This document shows positions 1 to 10,230 of a DNA stretch of 64,000 nucleotides, piece after piece. This DNA is from Rhodocollybia butyracea (taxonomy: Eukaryota > Basidiomycota > Agaricomycetes > Agaricales > Omphalotaceae), in assembly GCA_015501585.1 (NCBI GenBank), contig JADNRY010000278.1:16047-80046 (forward strand), in the 5' to 3' direction. The translations under genes and the position numbers were made by a program. The notes beneath the pieces were generated by a model. It worked only from the letters and a program-made list of their open reading frames with translations. It did not search any database and was not told the origin of the DNA. Numbering within the stretch: the stretch's first letter is position 1; each line of letters opens with the position of its first letter.

Positions 1-181
1 GACCAGTTAAGACGGGCTTGATGTCGACACCGTCAAAGTGGCCCCACTTGTCTTTGCCTTTAACAGCGGCCTCGAAACGAAGTTTCCAGATCGCCCAGTT
101 GGAACCAGAAGCACTGAGTGTAGGGATGTTACTCGGGAGAGTATCGGTGAGCGCATTAACGGTAGTGGCAGACAAAGACAT
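1..181 (-). CDS. Copia-type gag polyprotein, N-terminus (cut by window edge)
   Basis: Reading the minus strand from an ATG at 181 gives an open frame to the window edge, starting MSLSATTVNALTD and containing NIPTLSASGSNWAIWKLRFE and KGKDKWGHFDG. The G-x-N-W-x-x-W spacing followed by a WGHFDG turn is typical of the N-terminal gag domain (DUF4219/UBN2-like) of basidiomycete Ty1/Copia polyproteins, which package element RNA. Only about 60 residues are in the window, so whether the pol part is intact is unknown. The sequence to the right (182-380) would be its 5' leader or LTR end. Family call is from recognition, not a search. Confidence 0.75.
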   Translation of the reverse strand, partial: MSLSATTVNALTDTLPSNIPTLSASGSNWAIWKLRFEAAVKGKDKWGHFDGVDIKPVLTG

Positions 182-217
182 AGTTGAGCAATTCGGGGGC
201 CCAATAACCTGTAAGAG

Positions 218-378
218 CTAACAAAGTATGCAGTAAGCTACAGCTCAGAGATAAGAGAACACTCTGTATTGATAAATACCTAACAAAGTATGCAGTAAGC
301 TACAGCTATGGACCTCGTCAGTAAAAGTAAGTATAAAGGAAGTAAGTAGGCTCACCTCAGAGATAAGAGAACACTCTG
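218..378. repeat. Two short direct repeats upstream of the gag start
   Basis: A 28-bp block (CTAACAAAGTATGCAGTAAG then CTACAGCT) occurs at 218-245 and 280-307. A second block, CTCAGAGATAAGAGAACACT then CTG, occurs at 244-266 and 356-378. The alternating order R1-R2-R1-(gap)-R2 suggests an internal duplication within the leader or LTR edge of the Copia-type element read on the minus strand. No function is assigned. Confidence 0.6.
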
Positions 379-671
379 AGGGGAGCCGATACGAAGTATC
401 TACGAATATAAGTAAAAGATACGCGGCCTCCGCAGGCGGTGCGGAAATACGAATAGGCTATGAAACAAGGTACAAACATATAATAGTGCATGTTTAAGGA
501 TAGGATCAAGAAATATACCGCAGGATGAGACGCTTTGTGGAGTAATGGCCCGAAATACCTATTCCGGCACTCGGAAAGTCCAATCCTAGTGATCAATCCC
601 GATGATGTCACTGCATTTATGGAAAATCGCGTGACGTCATAAGAATCAATTCCAACATTATCAATATTTAT
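379..671. other. No gene recognised
   Basis: The only open frame, 357-674 on the minus strand, has no family resemblance I can see. The stretch may be the outer part of the adjacent LTR element or plain intergenic DNA. Confidence 0.4.
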
Positions 672-1595
672 CACGGCAAAGGCCCACTGGGAGCGGAGGG
701 ACTTATCTTGGTATGAGGGCTGTCAAAAATGCATTGAAAACAACGGGTAAAGAAGGGAAACAGAAAGCTACAAGACCTTAGCTCAAGTCAACTTCAACCG
801 TATCACCAACATCATCATTACCTTCATCATTCAGCACCGGCCGTTCCTTCACTACAGGAGGAGGCGGAGCAACTTCAATCACAGATGGCATTATCATGAT
901 CATTCTCGACATTTCTTCCTCAGGCTGTCCTTGCTGAATTGGTAAACCAGGAGGAGGCGGTTTTTTCCCCCCCTGGACCTGGCACTGCTTCAGGATAAGC
1001 TGTTGGCGAAGGAGGAAAACGGCGATTCATCCCTCCACTACGGCTTTTCCGTTTTGCCAATGTTTTGCTGCTGTGTTCATTGGCGTTGACGTTCCGGAAT
1101 CGTTGTCGGGAGGATGTCGTGGTTGTCGTGATTGTTGAGTGAGCAGACATGGTCCTTTGGATTCAGGGATATCAGGGCCAGCGGGTTGGCTGATAAAGGC
1201 TGAATGTGTCTCCAGGCTAACTGGGCAATTCGAGGATTTGCGAGTTGGTGCAGGCATCAAAGTTCGGTTGGCGGGTCCAGCAATTGATGTGGTGGATTGA
1301 GATGCTTGGGACATGGATTGTAGACGGTAGGAGTGTGTCAATGCCGAAGGCTCAGCGCTCAGCACTGAGGTAGTATGCGCCAATAGCGACCATTCTAATA
1401 GGGAATCAGATTTTGTTGGTTTTACGACGCGAATACACAATCTCACCATTTCTCTGAATGACACGCCAGAATCCAGTGAGGCGTGACAAGGGATACTCAA
1501 CTACAGCACACGCTGATACTCGACTCCAGGAGCAGCACTGGCACTGCCAGTTGCCTGAGCACCGTTGGGAGTAGCAGCAGGTGTAGTACACACAA
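672..1595 (-). pseudogene. Truncated, decayed duplicate of CHS5 3' half
   Basis: This stretch aligns base by base with 36117-37043, the last exon, last intron and end of exon 4 of the CHS5 gene, and its downstream flank. Recognisable parts include QSMSQASQSTTS, PAGPDIPES and DNDSGTSTP, and the region of the last CHS5 intron (about 1385-1445) is retained, so this is a DNA-level segmental copy and not a retrocopy. Indels break the frame in the proline/serine-rich tail, for example around 940-975 and 1030-1075. Nothing upstream (FN3 domain, most of the BRCT domain, start) is present. It ends where the hairpin element begins at 1596. Confidence 0.88.
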
Positions 1596-1958
1596 CATCA
1601 GGAAAAGCCGTTTTTGCCTAGGTGACCCCAGAGTGGCCTAAAGCAAACTAGGTGACCTATGAATCCTATGGCATCCTAGGAATTTGGGCTCGTCCCTTGC
1701 CACTCAAGGCTCTTGAGGATTCCCTAGGCAAGCCTAGGTTTTCCCAGGCGCTCCTGGGGAACACCTGGGGAACACCTGGGCAAACCTGGGCAAACCTAGG
1801 CTTGCCCTGGGTTTGCCTAGGATACCCTAGGGATTCCTCAAGAGCCTTGAGTGGCAAGGGACAAGCCCAAATTCCTAGGATGCCATAGGATTCATAGGTC
1901 ACCTAGTTTGCTTTAGGCCACTCTGGGGTCACCTAGGCAAAAACGGCTTTTCCTGATG
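1596..1958. mobile_element. Perfect-arm hairpin element, CATCAGGAAAA termini
   Basis: The 363-bp segment is almost entirely self-complementary: it begins CATCAGGAAAAGCCG and ends CGGCTTTTCCTGATG, and the arms stay paired through CTAGGTGACC, CCTATGGCATCCTAGG and TGCCACTCAAGG to a centre near 1777. The middle is dense in CCTAGG, CCTGGG and CCTGGGGAACA motifs. It lies at the broken end of the CHS5 duplicate. A second member with the same 11-bp terminus is at 60995-61152. It resembles a foldback or MITE-type non-autonomous element; no coding capacity is seen. Open frames on both strands here are only mirror images of the arms. Confidence 0.8.
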
Positions 1959-2049
1959 CCAACCTATTCTGTGTATAAACAAAAGGTCTGGATGTTTACC
2001 ACAAGCTATTGTGCTTAGGGAAAGAGTGTACACAGTTTGTGTGTTCAGT
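1959..2049. other. Short spacer between two repeats
   Basis: Unassigned sequence between the hairpin element and the truncated palindromic element; nothing recognised. Confidence 0.4.
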
Positions 2050-3108
2050 TTTGTCATTTCTTAATTAGGTAGTGAAAACAGCTTTGACCTCATCCACTGC
2101 AAAAGATTTGTCATTTTTCAAATAAGTAATGAAATCAGCTTTGACCTCATCCACTGCAAATTTGTCACTTCTCAATTAGGCAATGGAAACAGCTTTGGCC
2201 TCATCCACTGCAAAAGTTTTGAAATTGCCTAATTAAGAAATAAAAGTCTATTGAAATAAAATTGCCTAATATAGTAATTTATAAAAATTTCCAAATGTCT
2301 CTAACTCTATTAAAAAAAACATAAAACCGGTTAAGGTGTTTGAAAATTGCCTTATTTGGTAATAAAAACAGCTTTGACCTCATCCACTGCAAAAATTGAA
2401 AAATTTCCTAATTTAGTCATTTTTAAATTGGCCTAAGTCATGAACTAGGCTAGGCAGGTCATGACCTAGTTCACCCAGGTCATGCCCTGGACCAGGTAGG
2501 TCATGACCTAAAAAAGTAGGTCATGACCTGAATCAGCTAGGTCGGGTAAGTCCCATGCTTCCCTGACCACCCAGAACAGGGCACTGTGACTTAGCTTAAT
2601 CTTGTCATAATCTACAGATATGTAAAAAATCCCAATATGTTTCTAAAAATTTCAAGTCATTATTCTATGATATTTCATTCTTGTTTATATTCTCTATCTC
2701 ACCATTCTCCACTCTCACCCTACACCTCGTAGACTATATCTCCCCCTCCTAGACCATACCCTCCTCCTCCCAGACCATACCCTCCTCCTCCTAGACCATA
2801 CCCTCCCTCACCTAGACCATGCCCTCCCTCACCTAGACCATGCCCTCCCTCACCTAGACCATGCCCTGCCCCACCTAGGCCATATCCTATCTCACCCCAG
2901 GCCATGACCTACCAACCCCTGGAAAAGACCAACCTGACCTAGGTCATGACCAATTTTTTAGGTCATGACCTAATTCCCAGGTCATGACCTAAATCCCAAG
3001 GTCATGACCTAGCTGCCTGGGTTTTGCCTAGGTTTTTGGGTCTTTTTAGTAAGGTCAATGTAACAAAAGTGTAGACTAATAAGACCAAATATGTGGGTGA
3101 CTGAACTG
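2050..3108. mobile_element. GGTCATGACC palindromic element, right half only
   Basis: The sequence matches the right arm of the complete element at 13114-14958: repeated AGCTTTGACCTCATCCACTG blocks separated by AT-rich units, then a GGTCATGACC array at about 2450-2540 and 2930-3012, a purine/pyrimidine-skewed stretch (2690-2890), and the same terminal sequence ending CTGAACTG at 3101-3108. The left arm is missing; the left boundary (about 2050) is set only by where similarity to the element core starts. The right end abuts the FYVE fragment, so the element appears to have inserted next to or into that gene. Confidence 0.8.
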
Positions 3109-3660
3109 CGGGTGCTGTCATGAATCCAATTCTGGCGTGTTCTGCTGTTGCCTTGATTGAAGTCGGTGAAGAGGAAGCGGAGGAGGTGGGAGAGAGAAGT
3201 AGTGTATTTGGGGGAGTTTCCGGACAACCTGTGGATAATGGTGAAGTGTCTACACTGACCGCACTGAGTGTCAACAATGGCATTGACGGTGAGAGCAAAG
3301 ATGCGGAGGACATCGGAGACGACAGCATTGACGGTGAGAGCGAAGACATTGGAGACGATGGAGTCAACGGTGAGATCGAAGACACGGAGGAGGTCGGAGA
3401 CGAGGACAGATATTTCTGTAGCTGGCTACCCCATGAAGCTGGTCCCAGCAGTCATCACAGACACGTGCATTCTCTACAACGCTGTTCTACCAGTTAAATA
3501 CTGACTCCCCTCTCGGTGGATTTAAGAAAGGCAAACTTTGTGTATCTAGCAGCGCGGTCGTACGCGATGTACAAGCTGAGCAAAATATGCCGCCGCACTT
3601 TCGACAATGATGTCTACGTTCTGTACGGGTACTAATGTTCAAGTTTGGTAACAAAGACAG
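3109..3660 (-). pseudogene. FYVE zinc-finger protein fragment, broken
   Basis: On the minus strand, RRHHCRKCGGIFCSACTSRT (about 3560-3625) is a textbook FYVE core: RRHHC followed by a CxxC pair. A second cysteine pair, RVCDDCWDQLHG, follows in the same frame at about 3430-3470, but a TAG stop after VFNW (about 3495) separates the two halves. Downstream a Ser/Pro-rich tail (SPLTPSSPMSS and similar) continues in another frame until the palindromic element at 3108. FYVE domains bind phosphatidylinositol 3-phosphate on endosomes. Upstream of the finger an intron of about 27-60 nt is plausible near 3635-3660, but no credible N-terminus is seen. Best read as a truncated, interrupted gene. Confidence 0.75.
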
Positions 3661-4251
3661 CGACGAGAACACCGCTGAACATGCAAAAGTGTCACATGTT
3701 GTTGCCAAAGAGTCGCTCTTGCAGAGTGTATGGGGAAGAAGAACAGCAAGATATTTGTTTTGGCGGATACTAAAACAAATAAATATGAGTGGCGGAACGC
3801 CAAGGACGATGAGTAAACATACGTGCTCGTTGTTGCAGACATTGTGCTTGAAGAGGTTGCAAACAAAATAATCTGAGTGCAACAGTCAACACCCTTCGAG
3901 CCAAGATCTCATCAGGGTTTATTTACATAAAAGTTCCAATCGCCACCCAGCCATGATGCTACTTCTTCTGTGTGCTGATCAAAAAAACTGATCACCTTCA
4001 AACAAGCTAAAGCGCTCACCGAAGTTCCGTCACTTCGAATTCTTTCTGCTGTTCAATCAATACTGCTAAGTATGGCCTATCCTTCATACTCACACTTTGG
4101 AGCGGAGCATTAAATCTCCATGGATAATCGATAAAGCTCAAAGCTCAAGCGCTCAAGGCCTCGAGCTTAACTCCAAATAGTTCCCGCCACCAAGATTGTT
4201 CCAAATACACTTGGCGCTGAGAGTACAAGCGCTGGCTATTCTACTGGTAGC
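3661..4251. other. No gene recognised
   Basis: Open frames on both strands at 3635-3882 show no recognisable domain; the rest is non-coding by eye. It separates the FYVE fragment from the RNase III relic. Confidence 0.4.
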
Positions 4252-5313
4252 ATGACACTAAAGCGCATATTGTCACGAACAGCCCAAAGTCCCCCCCCTT
4301 TGCCCCAGCTTAATGGTCAAATTCTATTGCAGGTTCTAACACATAGGTCATTGCACAGATTCAACGAGCTTGATGAAGATTTTGTAAACAAACGACTCTC
4401 GGAGTTAGGAGAAAATGCATTGGCCATTGTGATCAGTATCGCTCTCTTCCATTGACAACCAGTTTTATCGGGCAAGGAAATGCTGGTACCCTTGGTTTCC
4501 AGTTTTGAATATCAATCGTTCATAGCGTTGGCTTTTAAGTAGGAGCAGCATAAAATTATCCTTTCTGAGGGAAACTTGGATAGATGGGTCACAATGTATG
4601 GTCTCCACAAAGTCCGTGAATGATCATTTACTCAAGTTATTGGCTGACATTGGTTTAGAGAGTACAGTGTATGCCAGATCTGGTACCTTCATTGAGGTCT
4701 GCTGAGGTGAGTTATTGGGTTATTATGTTTAAAAGAATATTCAATCCTAACCATGTTTATAGGAAACTCGACTACTGTTCTGTGCATACATTGGAGCCGT
4801 ATACAGAAGGAGGCATGCAACCTGTTCAAACTTGGATAGACAGTTTGATCAATGACGACACTCCTGCTCAGTTTAGCACCTCAAACCAATTGCTGCCTCA
4901 AAAGAAAGCAAAGTTTGACATCCCAGTATTCTACCCTCCTCAACCTTTATCATCTTCAGCCCCTACGTCGCTGAGTGTATATGCTGCTAGCATTAATCAG
5001 GACCCTGCTATGACCCCAAGTTTCTCAAGCCTTATTACCCCTGCCCAGCCGAAGCTTGCATTCCTACCTCTGTTCAATCAGACTGCTACGCAGCGACGTG
5101 TGATGGTAGAGTATCCAACTGTATTCAGTAGTCCTTTGCATGCGGGAGCTTGGACCACTACTTGTCAAGGTGAGCATTTTAATGTCCTGTATGCTACAGT
5201 GCTGACGCTGGACAGTGAATGGGATTGCAAAGGGAATGTCAATGGGAAAGTCTAAGCAGATTGCTAAAGAGGGCACTGCAAGGCAAGCTTGGTACAATAT
5301 GGGATGGTCTTGA
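4252..5313 (+). pseudogene. RNase III-like plus dsRNA-binding domain gene, degraded
   Basis: The first exon (4252 on) gives LPQLNGQILLQVLTHRSLHR and NKRLSELGENALA, the RNase III alpha-helical signature. Later pieces are DRWVTMYGLHKVR (about 4575), LLFCAYIGAVY (about 4775) and GGMQPVQTWIDSLI (about 4813). The C-terminal exons form a complete dsRBD: LPLFNQTATQRRVMVEYPTV, HAGAWTTTCQ, an intron at 5170-5215, then VNGIAKGMSMGKSKQIAKEG and a TGA at 5311. Breaks: the frame slips between GAVY and EGGMQ near 4803, and stops lie between the helices (about 4454 and 4528). The usual metal-binding motif NERLEFLGD reads NKRLSELGE, so catalytic acids are also lost. Such proteins process or bind dsRNA. Family call strong; loss of function inferred. 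Confidence 0.82.
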
Positions 5314-5344
5314 ATTAGTTTTCTCTTGAGAAGCGCCATAGGGG

Positions 5345-6240
5345 TTAACTTTTATGTCCGATGAGGGCATATCTGTATTTGGCAGAGATATTTATCCTAA
5401 CAAGTTTCGAGTTTGAACTCATTGTACCTGATGGTTTAAACATATGGGTATCTGGGATAAGATAGAGCACATCTTGGGGTGCTTGGACAATGCCCACTCC
5501 TGAAGCTGATGGAGATACAGCAAGCGCAACCCCAAAATGAAGGTATTCTTCCACTGAGTAGTGGCAATCTGTTGAAACTGGAGCTGTACCAGGGACAAGG
5601 ACAGGGGCAGAGAAGAGGGCGTGGAACAACTCAGAGACAGATGAACTGACAGACAATGGTTGAATTGATGCCATTAGTGGTCCTAGCATACGGCCTGTTG
5701 AGCAACCTCTGGCCCATCAGTCCAGAGAACAAAACTAAGTTGATTTTGCAAGTAGCATTAGGGATAAAAACGGTATATACAATTAGACAATCTGCTGAAC
5801 AGAATTTGTACTTATTTAATGAAGTGAGCGCTATGGGCTGAGATTGCAAAGTCGGTAGGATGAACCCATGGCTGTAGCCTCAGGCAATGACACCATAGCG
5901 TCCTCGACAATTTGGGCGGTTGGAAAGACAAAGCCGACGGGACTGAACGCAAATAAAAAGATTACCCACGAGGGACTTCCAGGCTTTGGTATCACCAAGA
6001 TGCCCCAAGAGGATAGCCCAGTGGGTACCATCTGACTTAAGAGGAGAGTTGAGCGGAAGTCCAGGAGTGAGAGCCCTAGACTCATCATTGCAGTCAAACC
6101 ACTCTTTGAACTGAAGGACACCCACATCGGCATTGGTAGCAAGAGTGACAACATAGTCTGGCTCTTCAGCCGTCTCGAACGTGTTACAATAGTTGGTGAA
6201 GACACCACGGTAAAGGAAACCGCAACAACATGCTTCACTT
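5345..6240 (-). pseudogene. Unidentified minus-strand coding remnants
   Basis: Two stretches look more coding-like than background. One at 5345-5689 includes PVLVPGTAPVSTDCHYSVEE and PQDVLYLIPDTHMFKPSG. The other at 5880-6125 includes GVLQFKEWFDCNDESRALTP and HWAILLGHLGDTKAWKSLVG. They are not in one frame and no start or splice chain joins them convincingly. I do not recognise the family. They converge on the RNase III relic. Low confidence that either is an expressed gene. Confidence 0.25.
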
Positions 6241-7111
6241 TGCGATAAATGTGACCTTTGACCTTAACAACTTTCCAGTAGTACTGTTCACAACAGACGA
6301 AGACCGCGATGGAAGATATCTAGAATATTTCTGCAATGATAAGAATTCACTGTAGACATCAAAAGGAAGCTAAGATGGAAAGAGTTCCGAATCCATGGAG
6401 TCTGGAAGAATAGTTGGGGGTGTTTGTATACCAATGAATCAAGCTGTCAAGCGACATCTAGGCAGAGAATGCATAGCTGGTCAAAGAACCCGAAAATTCA
6501 TGTTTGTGTGGTATCCCGTTTTTGATGTCTCCTCAGGTCTCTGGTAACCATTCTTCTTTGCCAGATATGTACACGGTAGATGAGAAAAGATGGGTCAGTT
6601 GAGTTGAGAAGCGCCCGAGTGCCGGTATACAGACATCTAAGCATTTGCATAGTTAGATATTGAAGTACCAAGAAAAGATGACACTTATGAGTAGCGGTAT
6701 AGGCCAGAACTCTTGCCTGCGGTAAAGGACACCCAAATCCAACGAAATGCTATTTTTTTTGAGTGAGTGCTAACACTACGAACTCGGGCTCCGATAAGCC
6801 CAAAATTTATTGCCCGCAATGAAGGCAAAAACCCCGAGGAAACGCTATCTAAGCAGGAGGGTTTGTAAGTCTGAATGAGTTTCAAGAAGAGCAAGTCAGA
6901 GACGTACCGGCACACATCAAAAATGGGTATCATGTACTTTGGATGAATGATTAAGGGGTTGAAAGTTCTGAGCGTTGAACATTGGAGCCAGCCAAAAAAG
7001 AGAAGAGCTCCAAGTGGGGTTGGGATGGTAAAGGAGAAGGACCGAATGCACATAGAGAGTGGCACCAAAAAAGTTGAGCGGTGAATCGTGTTCTTTGGGT
7101 AAAACAAGACA
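6241..7111 (-). other. Possible decayed gene, not identified
   Basis: A 140-codon open frame (6685-7107, minus) and neighbouring frames (about 6450-6720) give patchy, protein-like stretches but no recognisable domain. The palindrome at 7112 begins immediately upstream of it on that strand, so any gene here is interrupted. Confidence 0.25.
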
Positions 7112-7870
7112 AGCCTGGTTTAAACTAGAGGCATGAAGTAGAAATTTGGTTAAACCACTGTTAAGCAGTCAAACCATAATTTAATGGTTAAACCTGTTTG
7201 AACTGTGGGTAGATGAGTTAAAAATTATGTTTACTGTGGTTAAACTGAGATAAACCTGGTTTAACCAGTTTACTGTGGTTAAACTGAGATAAACCTGGTT
7301 TAACCAGTTTAAACTGGGATAAATGTGGTTTAACCTGGTTTAACCAGAGAATTAATACACATTTCAGCTCTTAGTTAAGATAATGTAGTAGTGGTGAGTA
7401 CCCATGAGAAGTGTATGGATTGTAGACAACTCACAGAGATTTTTAATTTCTTTTTTGGCATATTAAGCAATGTTGAAGGCAGCTCTCGTTAGGGTTAGCA
7501 AACATTAGAGAGCTGTCTGAGACATGCCAAACCTGGGGAGCACTTAGTTAGGGGTTAGGGTTAGGGTTGAGAATATATATGGGGTGCAGGGGCTTGCCCC
7601 TGCTATTCTGGGGACTAAAAAGGAAACCTGAAATCTCTGTGACCTGTCTACAATCCATAAACTTTTCATGGGTACTCATCACTACTACAGTATGTTAATC
7701 AAGTAATAAAATGTAGATTCAAATGCACTTCAAGGTTAAACCAGGTTTATATCAGTTTAACCAGGTTAAACCCAGTTTATCTTAGTTTAACCAGTTTAAA
7801 CTCAATTTTTAACTCATTCAACCATGGTTTAACCAGATTTCTACTTTATGTCTCTGGTTTAAACCAGGCT
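7112..7870. mobile_element. 0.76-kb palindromic element, AGCCTGGTTTAAAC termini
   Basis: The left end AGCCTGGTTTAAACTAGAGG and the right end CTCTGGTTTAAACCAGGCT are inverted copies. Pairing continues inward through repeated GGTTAAACC / TTTAACC units and through GTAGTGGTGAGTACCCATGA (left, about 7388) versus TCATGGGTACTCATCACTAC (right, about 7665). The unpaired centre (about 7460-7625) holds a small inverted repeat GGCAGCTCTC/GAGAGCTGTC, the tract GGGGTTAGGGTTAGGGTT at about 7552 and GCAGGGGCTTGCCCCTGC. No coding capacity is seen. No clear target duplication was found. Confidence 0.75.
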
Positions 7871-9105
7871 AATCGGGTTACTGTCTTTGGATGGGACGTA
7901 AGGCGGAAATTTTTCATACCTGCACGGTACACGTTAGAAAGCGGACCATCCATGTTTGTTTCAAGTACTTCATTTTCACCCACTCTAGGACTGAAAATCT
8001 TGGACATGGTGTCAACCAGTTAGAGGCATAGCTAAGAGAACAGGTTTTGGGGGGTTGACGCTACGGTTCGTTTCATGCAGAGCTTGAATGCTAGAATTAG
8101 GATAGAATTTGTGAAATGTTAGTTTTCTGCTCGTATACCGGCGTACAGTACTTCGCGTGTTTGTTGTTGCGGAGATAGCCAGATTTTGCAGCTGCGGAAA
8201 CCGATCTGTGGAATTGGAGAATTTGATGCATTGTCAATGATGATGAACGTCGAAAGCATAGCTAAGCGAACACTTGGGGTCTTTGAGAATGGCAAGCGAC
8301 TCTACGGTTCGCTCATACAGACAGCCAGGAGAATTCTGGAAAGAGAGAACATATTTTAGGCATTGGCTTTTGGCACTGTGGAGATGCTATACCCATGGGA
8401 CTGAGCAGCCGAGAAAGACAATCCATATGACTCAAGGAATTAGGTGCGTTGTCGATAGATGGAGACATTTAAAAAGTGGATTGGTTTTTGGTAATGGTGA
8501 GCCGCGTGGTCAACTCAACGGTTGGTTCATGTGTACGCAGAAAAATCTTAGAGTTCAAAGTAATAGTCTTTTGTAACGAATGGCCCGGCGGAATAGGAGC
8601 AAAAACCTCACCAAAGTTAGTATAGGATTCCTTCGTGTATACCAGTGGCAGTCAGCCTGAGTCCGTTGTGTGCAAAGATGGCCCATGAATATGACCCAAA
8701 TATGTTGCAAACTGGCTAGAGAACCAGACTTGTTCACAACAATACTCGAGTAATAAAGTGGATAGCCTGGAACGGTGGACAAGGGTGATGTCCAAGTCGT
8801 CAGCTGCATATATCTGTCAAAGTAGAAAGTACTGTAGAGTCCTAATATCAGAGGATTGATGAATAATCCTCATGAATCAATGAAATCCACCCAGACTGCA
8901 TACAGCTTCCTCTCGCATTACATTTGAAATTTCTCCGTGAAATTGAAACATCAAGTGCATCGATACCACAACATGTCTTGTCGTGAATACAGGTGGTGAC
9001 TGAAATAGAGCTGAAGTACTGAAGGACTTGGGATACATGGACTGCAACAATATCAGTGAGGTAATGAATGTAGTACAAAAAAGCTACACCCTGCATCAAC
9101 TTCAA
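7871..9105 (-). pseudogene. Diverged repeated coding remnants, possibly membrane protein
   Basis: Two units about 228 bp apart (around 8028 and 8256) share CATAGCTAAG(A/C)GAACA followed by CTACGGTTCG; a weaker third lies near 8430-8560. On the minus strand one unit reads SVRLAMLSTFIIIDNASNSP, faintly like the hydrophobic segment of a basidiomycete-expanded membrane-protein family whose name I cannot give. Stops break every frame. It reads as an old tandem array of partial gene copies; the assignment is weak. Confidence 0.25.
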
Positions 9106-10230
9106 GCACTACTCGGTATTTGCACTGTATTCAATCTACAGATGAGCCAGTCACGGTTTGATTAAAAAAAGAGGAAAATTACGCATTGTCATTCATATTC
9201 AACGTTCCAACAGCGTCGATGAGACAAAAACACCAGCCACAGCGCTTACGAAGCAACTTAAACGGGCGCTTCCGACACTTGAAATTAGCGGTTGCTATGA
9301 GTCTTCTTTGCAAAGGAAACGTTGCGTCAAAATACACGACATAAGGATGTTCAATATATCTATATTCATACCCGACATTTGGACAAAGCTTTGAAGAGTT
9401 ACAAACTACGAACTGGAACTTGGTGCTGGAAAGAATATCGAGATACAGTTTGGAATTTTGGTAGCAGGAAGGTATGCCTGTCATCCTCTTACTTTCATAT
9501 AAAACTGAAAGAAATTGTTACCTGTGTGGATACGAATAAAGATTCTGAATTCGATAGCACCGGCGGCTACACACCCAAATTGGTGCTCAAATAGGAAAAC
9601 GCGTTTACACATTGAGAAACCTTCTTCAGACGGAATACTCCATCCCTACTTGAGGAGTTACTACAGGAATCCAGAATTGAATTAGCTTTTGAAACAAGAG
9701 CGGTGCAAGGAAAGCAGATATGTACGGAAAGTCACACTGAAGATCATCCAAGACGCCAGGTGCGGCGCTAGAATGGCATCAATGAATCAGATCAACCTGA
9801 CTCTTCATGCCACAAAAAGATTGTCAAGCTAATTCTTTTAAGCTTTACATGGAGTCTCCAAGGGGAAGTTATATAGCTTATAATATATAAATAAATCCTT
9901 ATGTAGCTGTGTGTTCTTCAGTTCGAATGCCTGGAGGCATTCTGAATATTTGTAGATCATTGGCGGTTTGGCAAAGTACTACAGCTATAACACTGTTACA
10001 GCTTGAGTTTGGCTCGAGTGATGGGAATGTGATAATGCCACCACGTTTGTAAGACTTAGGTAAAGTACGTTTTCTTTCCATAGTTGTTTCATTATAATGT
10101 GATTCTTTTCAAGCTCAAAGAATTTCCATTGTCTTTTTCCTCGTGGGTGATTGCCACCAACATTTACTAGTACTGCTTATAAAATCCCATCGAAATCGCT
10201 CGAGCCAGGTTTCTTACTTTACTCTTCGAA
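9106..10230. other. No gene recognised
   Basis: Short open frames on both strands (for example 9158-9394 plus, 9179-9484 minus) lack domain resemblance. About 9860-9900 is AT-rich with TATAATATATAAATAAAT, and the minus frame at 9899-10081 is unsupported. Confidence 0.4.

Noticed and set aside
1652..1902. Near-identical 78-residue ORFs on opposite strands
   Set aside because: Product of the hairpin's self-complementarity.
2720..2905. Gly-rich minus-strand ORF (GHGLGEGGHGLGEGG)
   Set aside because: Translation of a purine-rich simple repeat inside the palindromic element.
3120..3497. Acidic plus-strand ORF (EVGEEEAEEVGE...)
   Set aside because: Antisense of the Ser/Pro-rich tail of the FYVE gene; codon structure follows the minus strand.
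7552..7572. True telomere or chromosome end
   Set aside because: Only about three TTAGGG units, inside the loop of a palindrome with normal DNA on both sides.
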